Positions 25,201 through 37,500 of a stretch of 64,000 nt of DNA are shown here, one piece after another. The stretch spans positions 432,822 through 496,821 of the forward strand of contig JAXIVH010000069.1 in the NCBI GenBank assembly GCA_036785325.1. Direction: 5' to 3'. The notes under the pieces were generated by a model, which saw only the letters and a program-made list of their open reading frames with translations, was not told the origin of the DNA and ran no database searches. How positions within the stretch are numbered: the stretch's first letter is position 1; each line of letters begins with the position of its first letter. The DNA is from Urophycis tenuis (Eukaryota > Chordata > Actinopteri > Gadiformes > Phycidae). The position numbers and the translations under genes are program-made.

Positions 25201-28192
25201 AGACATGCACCAGAGTCTAAAAGACATTTTTTCAATGGGGATGGTAACTTCAACAGCTGATTGAACTAATTTAGCTGTGAGTCAGGAAGCTTTATCATAC
25301 CAAAAAGTTAACTACAGACATGTATCTTTTCAAAAATGGTGAGTAACCTTTGCCACCTTTTGGGGTACCGACATCTCGTCTGGCCCATGGACTATTTGTG
25401 CTCAGGTTAGCCATCCAAATGTATGGAATATGTCCACCTTTCTACATTTTTTGAATATGTTGTCCCTACCTAGCGGCCAGCTGAGTCAGCCTCTCCTTCT
25501 CTTCAGACACCTCCTTGTAGAGACGCCGCCTCTGCTGCTGCAAGGACATCTCTTCATCCTGGAGCTGCTTCTCATATCTGTCACACACACACACACATGA
25601 CTATTATTATGACCATGTATTATGGGTTCCTTACTGACGGTACACGCCAAGTAGACCTTCCTCTGATTCCTTTCAAGCTGGAGGGCTTGTTGAAGAACTT
25701 CTTTTTCTGATGCACGCGGTTCAACGCGAGGTCAACGGAGTGGTCTGACCACCTCTTATGATGCATGGCAAATGATTAACTGAACGATTGAATCAGTTAA
25801 TCTCTTCTCTGTTGAGTTCAACGGACACGGACTCGGAAGAATACCGAGGAAAAAACAAAAAAAAGGGGGTGGTGGGGGGCTAAAGAATGCAGAGAACAGC
25901 TTGAGAGACAAAGAGAACAAAGGAAACGGTGCCACATCTCCGTGGGCCGGGCCTAGGCTGCTGCGGAGCGGTCCCAAAGGGGGGGGCGCCGAGCCACCGT
26001 GATGGTGGTTCTGACCCGGAATGGGGGGGGAGGGCCACAGGATTCCAGCACCCAGGGGAAAGCACCCAGGAAAGGTTCCCATATAGCCTACCTGGCAAAA
26101 TGTGTTTATTATGTCCAGTTTGCAGCAACAGTGCATATTCAACACACATTGCATATTTGGGTCAGATCACGTTCACACCTGAAGCGAACCGAACTAAGAG
26201 TTCAAATGAAAGCGAACTGAACCAAGAGTTTAAATGAAAGCGAACTGGGACCCCCGTTTTCAAGCATGCCAGGGATTGCTTGGTACCACCAAGAGTTTTG
26301 AATGAGGTTTGAAACGCTCCAGGATTTGACTCTTGCGCAATGGTTGAGGCTGCACACCTTGTAGCCCACTGTGTCTTGGGCTGTGTTTCGTTATCTGTAC
26401 TTCATGAGTACACTTAAACGTAGTATGCTATTGCCATTAGTCCAGCCATTTTCGAACTGAGCGCGGCTTAGCCTGGCTCCGCCTCTTCCGCTACGTAGCT
26501 AAGATGGCTGCCATTGAGTACGGATAGTGTACACCGATGCATACCATGCGTACTAACCGTTTTGATTTGGGTCCTTTGATTTGGGTTTTCATCTGGGTCC
26601 TTTGAGTACACTTCTTTTTCCCGCGATCGTAATCGGAACACCCTACGTGCTCAAACTAAGTATACTAAGTACGGTAAGTATGGATATCGGAACACGGCCC
26701 GGTTCACCCTCTTTGGTTTCCCTCCTTTGTTGATTGCCCCGTTGTGTTCACCTGTCCACCTGTCTTTCGTTTGCAATTAGTTCTTTGTGTATTTGAGTCC
26801 AGCCTTCTGTTGAGTCCCGGTCCGAGTACCGTCGTTCATGTTAGTCGCCGTTTGCCCTTTCCTGTTCCCCTGTCCATACCTGTCTTTGTAAGTACAAATA
26901 AATAAGTCATAGCTACTTGTGCCTGCGACTACTCTCTGCATCTGGGTCCACCTCCACCGCTAACCGTGAAGTCAAACGAGATAAGCAATCAGGGAGCGAA
27001 CGCACTGAAAAAAACGCCAATATAAAGACTATAAAAGATGCCGATATAAAGCAATTGCTTGTGGTCACTCAAAAACGGTTGGCGGCGGCTGGCAAAAACT
27101 CTCTCTCTAAATGATGGTCTTCTTTTAGTTAGAGAAGACAAAATGTCATGGACTACTATGCGGAAGATCCTAAAGACAAATGGCCACGTGTAATAACCAT
27201 AGACTGTATATATATATGGACAAACCCTCCGTGACGTCACCCATAGACATTCTTAACAGCGGAGATGAAGCCTAAAATTGAGCTTCTGGGCGCCGCCATC
27301 CTAGACATTTCAGTCTGTGTTCTAAGCCCGCCTACCTCCGGCCAGACCAATCAAAGCCTCGAATCCGTGAAGGTCATGCCGTGATGACAGATGACAGCTG
27401 CCAATCAAGTTGACCACGCCCTTAATTATTCATAAAATAAATCCTTCTCTGTGCATTAAAATAATGGATTCTAAAAAAAATCACCCCCCTCACAGTTGTC
27501 ATGGACTCGAACACTACTGAAAGACACCAAAACCGTTTTTTGAACCAGGCTGTAAACATGTTTATTTTGGTTGTAAAGTTGGACATTTTAACGTGGGTGT
27601 CTATGGGAGTTGACTCCGTTCTGCAGCCAGCCTCAAGCGGCCAGTCGAGGAACTGCAAGTTTTTGCACTTCCGCATGGGCTTCATTTTTCAGCATGGAAT
27701 GTTGCCGCTTGGTAATAACCTAGATGACTGTGGGTTCACTGCCCCTTTAACAAACAGTAGCAGCAGCAGCAGCTCACATCCTATGGCTGTGTCGGGTGCC
27801 TTTGTCTCTGACGTGTCTTTCAGGTTCATATCGAATGGGAACTGCTGTGACGTCCTGATTAGAATCATCACCTTGGTACAAAAATGATAACGCTGATATG
27901 AAAAAATGATAACGCTGTCTGGCTGTGTGTGTGTGTGTATGCCGCATACCTCTGCTTGACGAGCTCCCTTTCCCGTTGACACTGCTCCTCCTTCTCCCTC
28001 TCCAGCTGCTCGCGGAGCTCCTCGCACTGTCGCACATAGCGCTGGGCCGCGCGCTCGTCGCAGCGCTGCAGCTCGCCGTCGTGCGACGCGCGCAACCGCT
28101 TCAGCTCTTGCTTGTGCTTGGAGAGCAGCTTCTGGATCTCGGGCTCCAGGCCTGTGGAGGGGAGTTGAGGGACACGCACACACGCGCACACA

Positions 28193-28223
<31 letters not shown>

Positions 28224-31200
28224 GCGCACACGCACACACACATGCGTGCGCGCACGCACACAAACACACACACACACACCCCAATACCATCATGTAGTGC
28301 GTTATATACTTTATGCACCCCGATAGTGTTCCGACCGATAGGGTTATCACCATGCTGTTAAGAGGAGGTACATGCAGGAGGAGGAGGTACAATGAGAGGA
28401 GGTACAATAAGAGGAGGTACAATACAATGACGTGACACACAGGTACCACAGACCGCACGTTATGCCAGCCATGTCATCCTGCCACACACCACGTGCAAAC
28501 GCAAAACATCGACCTATTCATCTCAATCAATCAGAATCACATGCATTCAGTCAAGTCATGTCAAGTCAAGTCAACTTTATTGTCAGTTTTCATGAATGTA
28601 CAGGACATACACAAAAACCAAAATGCCGTTTCTCTCCATCCCCACACACATGCAAAATATAAATATAAATATATAAAAATAAGAATACAAAAACAAAACA
28701 AAATAAATATATACAAACAATATAAACAGTATAAACAGTCTAAAATCAGCAGGAGTTCATGTGCGCGCCAGCACGCACTGTGCATGCACATCTGTCAGTC
28801 ATGCGTGTTTCTGTTATTTGCCTTGCAACCTGCTGCAAATATTAGTGAGCATTAAATGCTCATCATAAAGCTAATCAACGCAAGCACATCAAATAAATTG
28901 TCTTCGAGGTGCCAAAAAATGTTGGACAACATTGAACCGGCTTCCAGCTTACTCCGTTCCAAGCCACAGGAGCAACCGACTTGGAGAACTAACACCACAG
29001 TGTCCAACCCATCGCCAGGGCCCCAGCAATAACAACCCAAAGAGAGGGCTTCAATTATTGTCAACGCCAATGCTTTTTTGCTGTGAGTGGGCAGAGGAAA
29101 CCCTTCACCATCACCGCTTGACCCACCCACCAGAGTGCAGAAAAAGGAAAGATAATATTTAACTACAACCTGGTTCTCCCGTCGACACAATCTTGCCCCT
29201 TACCGGTTGTCTTCAGCCCTTTGAATCCTGGCTGAAGGCACCGCGCATCTTGGGACCCCCAGCTTTTCAAATCGGCACCCCACCTACCTTCCTCATCCCA
29301 ACTCATCACAGCCTCATCTCGTGCCCCCCCCCCGCCCCAACCTCCACTATCTCTCACCAACTCTGCCGTCTCCCCTCCACCCTTTGGTAGGCAATTCATT
29401 TTCCAAGCCGCTGACAACTCCAAAAGGCTATGGCATCAGGGCAAAGACCTAACTTGGTCTCTCTAATTCGGCCGTCGCCACCAGGTTGTGATAAATGTTG
29501 CATCTGGCAAAAGATAGGCCTCACTGCATTCTACCTACTCGGCTCGGAACAAGGACATGTTTTATGTTCCCTCTATCCACAGAGGAGGGGTTGGGCTACA
29601 TGTGGCCCGACTGGCTCCCATTAGGTGACTTAAGAAATAAGAAAAAAGAATGACTCTTTTGACTTGTCTTAAATATGGGAGGCCTCATCAGTATCACTGT
29701 GCTGTTTTGAGCAGGCCACCGTGCACGCAGCTCTCAGGTCGGCACCCGCCTGAACTAGTTGTTTGGACCGAGAGTGATTGGCTGTAGACCCTAACCGCCA
29801 TGTGGTTTAAATCACTGAATGTGCAAATATGGCCAAGTGCACCCTTTGCCCAATACCGTCATGTAGGCCTATCCCCAGAGCACTGCTCATTCATTCAACC
29901 AACCAACCAACCAACCAACCAACCAACCAACCACCGGACCAAACAACCGTGCCAGACAACAACATGACTCCACTGCCCAAAGTCGACCCCCACGCATGGC
30001 AGGTGCATCCTTTGCAATAGATTCAAATCTGTATTTGGATCGAGACGAGACTCAAGTAGGCCTAAACCACAAACGTCTGCCAGGCCCATTACTTTTCTGA
30101 TGTCCGCAACACAGGTAGGCTCTGGCATGGCTCTGGTCATTCCTGGGGTCAGGGGGTGACTCCCTAAGAGGTGATGGGGTAGCCAAGGAACAGCATCTTT
30201 TCCTTGCCAAACTCACACTTCAGTGTTCAGTGCGCCTCCTTTATCTCTCAGTCTCTTGAGAACCTGATGCAGCAGTTCTTTGTGCTGCTCTACGTTTTCT
30301 ACATACACAAGGACATCATCTCCCTCGCAGCCTTCCAACATCTGTGTCATTCGTCTCTGGAAATGCTCTGTGGCTATTGATATCCCGAAAGGGTGATCAA
30401 GGTGTTCAGGAGGGCACTGTCTTTAGACAGGGGTACGTGCCAGAAGCCAGATGTTGCACCTCATTTAGCGAACACCTGTAAGAATGGCCAGGGTCAGTAA
30501 CGCGTTACGTAACGCGTTGTTTTTTTTAAATTCAGTAACTCTGTTCCCGTTACCAAACGCTGCGTTACTCCGTTCCTTTTGGTGAGGTTTTACAACGGCA
30601 CGCAGTTCCCGATCAATAAAGTTTAATTGAATTGAAAAACAAAGCACGTGTCGCCTCTGGCGTCACACACGCAATCAAACACGCGCCCCGAAGATGACTG
30701 GACAGGTCAGTGCACGGCATGATGGCGAGCGAGAAGGGTAAGATCAGTTTCTACTCTTGGAAATACTCAAATTATTTTCAACTCGAGAGCAAAGGGGAAA
30801 ACAACATTTCGGTAAGATGTAAACTGTGCCCCGGGTCAAAAATCCTCTGTACGGCGAAAAACAGCAACAGCAATCTGCTGAAGCACCTCGAGAAGCGGCA
30901 TGCTTCCACAAAGCTAGTGGCTAAAGTAACGTCAGCTAACACAGCATCCGAGACCGACAGCAGCGAGCAGCAGCACACACCCACTCACACACACACACAC
31001 ACATGTAACATGGGTAATAATGCTTCCACTTGCCATTGTGCCAGAACTGTATATGTGTATTGGGAAATTGTGTTCTGTCACTTTAAGTGACCACGCTGGT
31101 TCTTATAAGGGGAATGATGCGCTCTTGCTCTTCCCAGTTATCTTGCCTGCGCAAGAGGTAGGTCACGAGTAGAGGCACACTGTAGATTAAGTTCATAATA

Positions 31201-31444
31201 ATGGTTGTTTTGGTTTAAAAAATATTCTTATATCAATGCATATGTACCTAGGGATACGGATAGACTTTTATATGATCAGAGATTTGCTAACATAAATGTT
31301 TCTATATTTCTAGTTGCAGCATTGCCGAACATTATCCCATGCAGTGGAATGATTGCATGGTTTTGTCTATTATCAGAATAAAAACATCTGACTGGGAAAC
31401 TTTGTGTATGGTGCTTCACAACACAACGCAAGATCACATCTGTT

Positions 31445-31475
<31 letters not shown>

Positions 31476-31565
31476 GTGCTCCGAGGAGGCGGAGCGAGGA
31501 CGCGGCGGAAGGCGTCCGTCTGTCTGCCTCAAAAACAAACTGCCAAAAATCTGTCTGCCTCTCGC

Positions 31566-31598
<33 letters not shown>

Positions 31599-34500
31599 GG
31601 CAGACAGATTTTTGGCAGTTTGTTTTTGAATACCAAATAAGAAGATAAGAAAAATAGCCTTGTTTAGCCAGTTTATAGCTGTCCTGACTGAAATAAATAG
31701 ACATTGAAAAAATACTTTGGTGTTTGTGTCAAGGTTTGTGTTGGTGCACAACAGATCATATTGCTTGGATGATTAAATTCAGTGATGTGGATGCAAATGA
31801 CTTGAAACGGTTGTATTATTTTGTATTATTCAGCATCAGTACAGAACTGAAATGACGGCTAGAGGGGAACTCAATCAATCAACCGTTAGAGCAGGGGTCG
31901 GCAATAAAGTTTGGCTGCGGGCCAGATATTTTCCAAGCCATTACATGACGGGCCAAAATATGACTCTATCAAAAAATCTCAAGAGAAAAGTTATGAGCGA
32001 AAACAGGGTCTTTCATGAAGAACGGACAGAGAACCACGTCTTCTTCCTCCCCAGTTTTATTAATGCAAAGCCGACATGCCTGATCTATAACGAGGGTGTC
32101 TCTGTATGCAAAGAGTACAATATTAGACGGCACCACGAAACGAAGCATGCTAATTTCAAGGATGCATTCCCTCCGAAGACAGAGGTACGAAAGCGCAAAA
32201 TCCAAGCACTCAAAGGTGGTTCTGCACACAGCAGCAGGATCCTGGTGCGAGGCCTCACATCCCAACAGAAGGTAACCAGTGCATCTCTGAAAGCGCCATG
32301 GGTACTCGCAAAGCACAACAAACCATTTGTTGATGCAGAGGTCTTCAAAGAGATGATGGTGACAGTTTTGGAGGAACTGGATACCGACAAGTCGATGGGT
32401 AGTGTGTGATCGGATCAGTGAATCCATCCGTTCCTGGTCCTGACCAATCACCGCAACCTGGAGTACCTCCGCTCAGCGAAGCGGCTTAATCCGCGTCAAG
32501 CCAGGTGGGCCCTCTTCTTCGCGCGGTTCCAGTTTACCATCTCCTATCGCCCAGGCAGCAAGAACACCAAAGCCGACGCCCTGTCACGGAGGTACGACTC
32601 CGACTCGGTCCAGGAGGGGCCGACTACCATCCTCCCAGAAGTCGTGTTCGCGTGCCCCATACAATGGGACCTGGATGAGGACCTCACGCAAGCACGGCGT
32701 CAGGAGCCCGGCCCTCCTGGTTGCCCCCCGGGCCAGGAGTACGTGCCCCTGGCGCTCCGTGACAGGGTCATCGCCTGGGCGCATACATCGACCGCCACGG
32801 GACACCCTGGAGCCAAGCGGACCGGTCACCTCCTCGCACAGAGGTTCTGGTGGCCCCACCTGGCCGCTGACGTGGAGGCGGCCGTTCGGTCCTGCTCCCT
32901 CTGCGCCACCACCAAGACGCCACGCCAACTCCCGGCAGAGAGGTTACTTCCCCTGCCGATCCCTCAGAGGCCGTGGACCCACATAGCCGTGGACTTCGTT
33001 ACGGACCTGCCGGTCTCTGAGGGACAAACAGTAATCTTGGTGGTGGACGACAGATTCTCTAAACAATGTCGATTCCTCCCCTTCCCACGCCTTCCCACTG
33101 CACTCCAGGTTGCGGAGGCCATGTTCCAGAACGTGTTCCGGACTTATGGCCTTCCGGAGGACGTTGTCTCGGACCGGGGACCCCAATTCATCTCCCGGGT
33201 GTGGAAGGCGTTCTTCCAGCGGTTGGGTGCCACAGTGAGCCTCACCTCTGGATACCACACGGAGGCGAATGGGCAGGCGGAGAGGACCATCCAGGAGTTG
33301 GGGAGGTTCCTCCGGACCCACTGCCAGGACCACCAGCACGGCTGGGCCCGGTTTTTGCCCTGGGCGAAGTACGCCCAGAACTCCCTAAGGAGTGCATCGA
33401 CGGGCATCACTCCTTTCCAGTGCGTGCTGGGACGGCAACCTCCTCTCTGTTCCTGGAGCCCAGACCAGACTGGTATCCAGGCCATAGATGACTGGTTCCG
33501 TCAAGCCGAGCGCACCTGGCAGCGCACCCACACCCAGCTGTGTCGGGCCGTGCGGCGCCAGAAGACCCAGGCGGACCGTCATCGCGCTCCGGCTCCGAAC
33601 TATCGGCCTGGGGACCGCGTCTGACTGTCCACCAGGGACCTCTGCCTCCGACTGCCCTGCCGGAAGCTCAGTCCCCGGTTCATCGGGCCCTTCAAGATCC
33701 TCCGGAGGGTCAACCCCGTCTCAGTCACTCTTCAGCTCCCTGCGCACTACCGGATCTCAACCACTTTCCATGTCTCTCTCCTCAGGCCGGTGATCAGAGG
33801 CCCACTGGCGGATGCGGTTCCCCCAGCTGAACCACCACCGGTCCTGGAGATTGAGGGCGCACCGGCGTATAGCGTTCGAGCCCTTCTAGACTCCAGGATC
33901 CGAGGGGGCCGCATCCAGTACCTAGTGGACTGGGAGGGGTACGGCCCGGAGGAGCGCGGCTGGGTGCCACGCCACGACATACTGCACCCCGGACTCATTC
34001 AAGAGTTCCACCGTGCGCACCCAGAAAGACCAGCACCGCGCCCTCGGGGTCGCCCTCCTGGTGGGCGGCGCCGCGCGTCAGGAGACGCGCCTCAGGGGGG
34101 GGGTACTGTCACACCAACTCCTCCCCCTCTACCTTGATCGGCGTCGCCTGTCTATTGAGCACCGGTCCCGGCACTACAACCCCCAGAATCCCCGGTGGCC
34201 ATTAGCAGCCACCTGTGTCTAATTCCCAATGTGTCTCACCTGTGTCTTGTTTGTTTCCCTACTTAACCTCGTGTCTCCTGTCTCCCCTTTGTGAGTGGTT
34301 GCGTGTATTGTCATGTATGGAATGTAGTGTATCTCGTATATGGACTTACTTAGTCTTTGTTATTTTAGACGCACACACCTCGCTGTGTGCGCCTGTGCCG
34401 GTCTCGTCCGGTAGTTCAATAAACTCAGTTACACCGTTTACGCTGCTTGGTCTCGCTCTTGTCTCCGCTCAACCCCGTATTGTCACAGTTGTATATAGTT

Positions 34501-37500
34501 GACCTTAGTATTTTTTAGTCCTTAATTTTCACTACCTATTAATCTGCTGATTATTTTCTTGATTGTTTAGTATATAAAATGTTTACTGTAATTTCATAGA
34601 GCCCAAAGTGACTACAAATTAATTTTCAAATGAAAAAATGGAAAGCTTGTGCTTCTGCAATATGTTGTTTATGTTTTGTGTTAGACTGCCTCAACTTTTT
34701 AATATTGGCATTATATAATTATTGACTATTTCACAGAGCACTCGTTTCCTCTAGTTTGTGTTCAATGTATTAGGATGGTTACTGAAATTGACTGAATATG
34801 GCACAGCCCCACCTAGAATATTCTTCACCAGCCGCCACTGGTTGCGCGTTCACGCTGCACATCGCTAATGTGTGTATTCACCCTCATCCAGATTAAACAA
34901 GTAAGCATTATTATTAAACTGAGGAAATTTTTATGTTTTGAAAAATGAGGTTTATAAATAAAGAGCATTTTTGAAACTGTCAGTCCGATTTTATATTTTT
35001 ATTTTCATTATTTTTCATTATCGTTCATTATAGTTCGAACAACCTCACGGGCCAGATGTTTCATGCCTGCGGGCCACATCTGGCCCACGGGCCGCCTATT
35101 GCCGACCCATGCTTTAGAGCATTGGAAGAACGTTTTACAGTAACTAAAAAGTTACTTTCTCAGTAACGCATTACTTTTTGGTTTAAGTAACTGAGTTACT
35201 AACTGAGTTACTTTTTTAAAAAGTAACTAGTAACTGTAACTAGTTACTATTTTTCAGTAACTAGCACTAACTAACTAACACTGCTTGTCAGACTCATTTG
35301 TTTAGCTGGCTCAGGTCCACACACAGGGGTAAGATAGAGAATTGAGATTGGGCCTTATGGCCCAATCTCAATTCTCTATCTTACCCCTTCCCCTTCCCCT
35401 TGCCCCTTCCCCTACGTCTTGCCCCTTGAAACAGACAGTACGTTTACATGCAGCAAGAAATTCGAATTTCTAATCGTATAAGACATCGTTCGGACTTTTT
35501 AAGTGCATGTAAACACCTTAATCCGACCTACTTCGGACCTACTTCGGACCTATTTCGAACATCTAAAATCGGATAACTACACCTGGATAATTCGATCATA
35601 GTCGGACTTTTAACGGCATGTATACTCAGCAATCGGATCTGAATCGGATTTTGCATTCTGTGCATAAGCATCGCCATTCTGCACATGCGCAGAGCGCCAC
35701 ACAGCGTCCGGAGTCAGCCACGCTCCGGCTGTTAATCCGATTCCCTGAACGGCATGTATACTCGGACAAGTGATCCGGTCTTACGCATGTCATTATCTGA
35801 TCCGATCAGAAATTTGAATTTCTTGCTGCATGTAAACGTACTGACAGTGTTAAGGGCTAGGGGTAAAAACATGCCCCTATGAATTGTCTTCTCCTTTGCC
35901 ATTGGCACAACCACCATGCTAGCACGCCATGGGGAATGAGCGACCAGTGATATCACCCCAATTGTCTCTGTGTTCTAGGCATATCTGGTTCTGGGGCGTG
36001 TCTCTTCTATTCTAGACTTCCTTCCGATGCCAACCTAACACTCTTCCACAAGGTGTGTTCTTTACACAGAGGCACTCTTCAAATGTTAATCATACTGTCA
36101 ATATTGTTGTTGGCAGTGTTGAAGGCGCAGACAAATACAGGTAAGCGAAAGAAAGTGGAAAACCAAGTACACCTGGATGGATTCCTCATCCCCGTGTAGG
36201 GCTGGGTGGTATATCGATATTTTAAATATATCGATATTTTTTCAAACAAGATATGGAACGAGACGCTATCGTCAATATCGATATAGTTTCATTTGGGTTT
36301 AAAGTACAGCATTTTGTTCCAAATAACAGCCGTTTCGAGCCGCGCCTGCCGCCTGCTGTTTTGTTCTCTTCTCTGCGAAGCACTATCTCTCTCCTGCTCC
36401 CCCCCCGCCTCGTCACACACACACTCTGCCCCGATTTTTGCTGGTTTAAGTTACATTTAATTAAATTAAACAGCATCATATAACTGTGTACAACGTGTGG
36501 CTTTCACAGAAACTTTGGAGCGACGCTGTCGCACACTATCATGGGCAGGCAACTTCTGCGCGACTGCGCTTTCTTTCATTCGCTTTCGCTGGCTACATCG
36601 AATCTAAATGACACGTTGGCTAGATGACATCAAATATCAAATGAACGGACGATAAAGACCCCGATATGATGGCAAGGCTAACCTATTAGCAGTTTGGGTC
36701 AAGGTCGGGACGGGTTGTAGGCTATTGCCTTCGAGGGAATTGATGGACTTGCCTATAATGCAGCTGCCGTCAGGTAGGTTAATGGTTATGCTTATATATG
36801 GTTATATATGGTTATGCTTATATTACTATTTCTCGCACTACTTGAACATTGTTTACATTTTTTAACATTTTTTTTACACTGTTTACAGCCTGTTTCTGCT
36901 ACTGTTAGTAACCTCGACGATCACTACCATCCACCTGCACTGTTTACTGTCACTTTAATAACTACCGTTAATCACCGTCACTTTAATAACTACTGCCACT
37001 TTTCATGTTTTTCAATTTTGCACTCCTCACACACACCTTATTCTGCATTTCAACCCGCACCTTTATCTCTCATTTGTACTTCTGGTTAGAATGCCAACTG
37101 CATTTCGTTGTCCCTGTACTTGTACTCTGCACAATGACAATAAAGTTGAATCTAATCAAATCTAATCTAATGCTGCGGTTCATTTCAAATGTTGGTTACA
37201 CTCTGCAACCCCCGTTGTTTCGCAAGGATTGCGAACTTTGCAATTTACTAAACCAAACAATTGTCTTCTATATAACACTCTAAATATATATATATATTTC
37301 ACGAAGCATCGGAGTGTTCGGATCCGTCTTTTAAGAAACATTGCCGCTGCTTAGCCTATTTAAGATGCTATGCATAAACTGACTGCACCCACTGTTTTGC
37401 TACGATTGCAGAATTTAGCCTTTTATTAAAACATTCTGTTTCTATTATACTAGGCTACAATAAAAGTAGGCAGGGGTTGTTTGATGTCCTTCAGCAGCTT

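Larger units (their letters stand above)
20046..25394 (-). mobile_element. DNA transposon with ~500-bp terminal inverted repeats, unidentified superfamily
   Basis: 20046-20570 and 24893-25394 are inverted copies of each other. They share, from outside inward, gggccagacgagatgtcggt, gaaaagatacatgtctgtag, cctgactcacagctaaatta, caagtacaggggacactgga and gggggtgattttca. Ends read TAGTC...GACTA. The insertion lies in a segment whose empty relative (15281-15283) has a single TTT, while here TTT flanks both sides, so the target duplication is probably 3 bp. Inside are a degraded minus-strand gene and AT-rich subterminal repeats. I cannot place the superfamily. Confidence 0.85.
31892..35111 (+). mobile_element. 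Inner hAT element (GTF2IRD2/FAM200-like transposase), split by a chromovirus
   Basis: Ends CAGGGGTCGGCAAT and, inverted, CATGGGTCGGCAAT. Near-identical 8-bp flanks CGTTAGAG (31884-31891) and CTTTAGAG (35112-35119) are a diverged target duplication. The frame from about 31960 to 32410 carries RKVMSENRVFHEERTEN, CLIYNEGVSVCKEYNIRRHH and ETKH, the N-terminal zinc finger of this clade. Coding is lost at the retroelement. Confidence 0.82.
30486..35283 (+). mobile_element. Outer hAT element (ZBED type) hosting nested insertions
   Basis: Left end carries cagtaacgcgttacgtaacg and the right end an inverted AGTAACT/GTTACT-rich block closing with aacactg, as in a common fish hAT family. Just inside the left end a BED zinc finger frame lies at 30722-30990. 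The hAT at 31892-35111 sits inside. Exact outer termini and target duplication were not resolved. Confidence 0.65.

Noticed and set aside
28852..29423. Minus-strand frames of about 90-110 residues
   Set aside because: No splice support, motif or compositional sign of coding.
31852..32409. Host zinc-finger gene
   Set aside because: It is bounded by hAT inverted ends and target duplication and loses its frame at an inserted retroelement.
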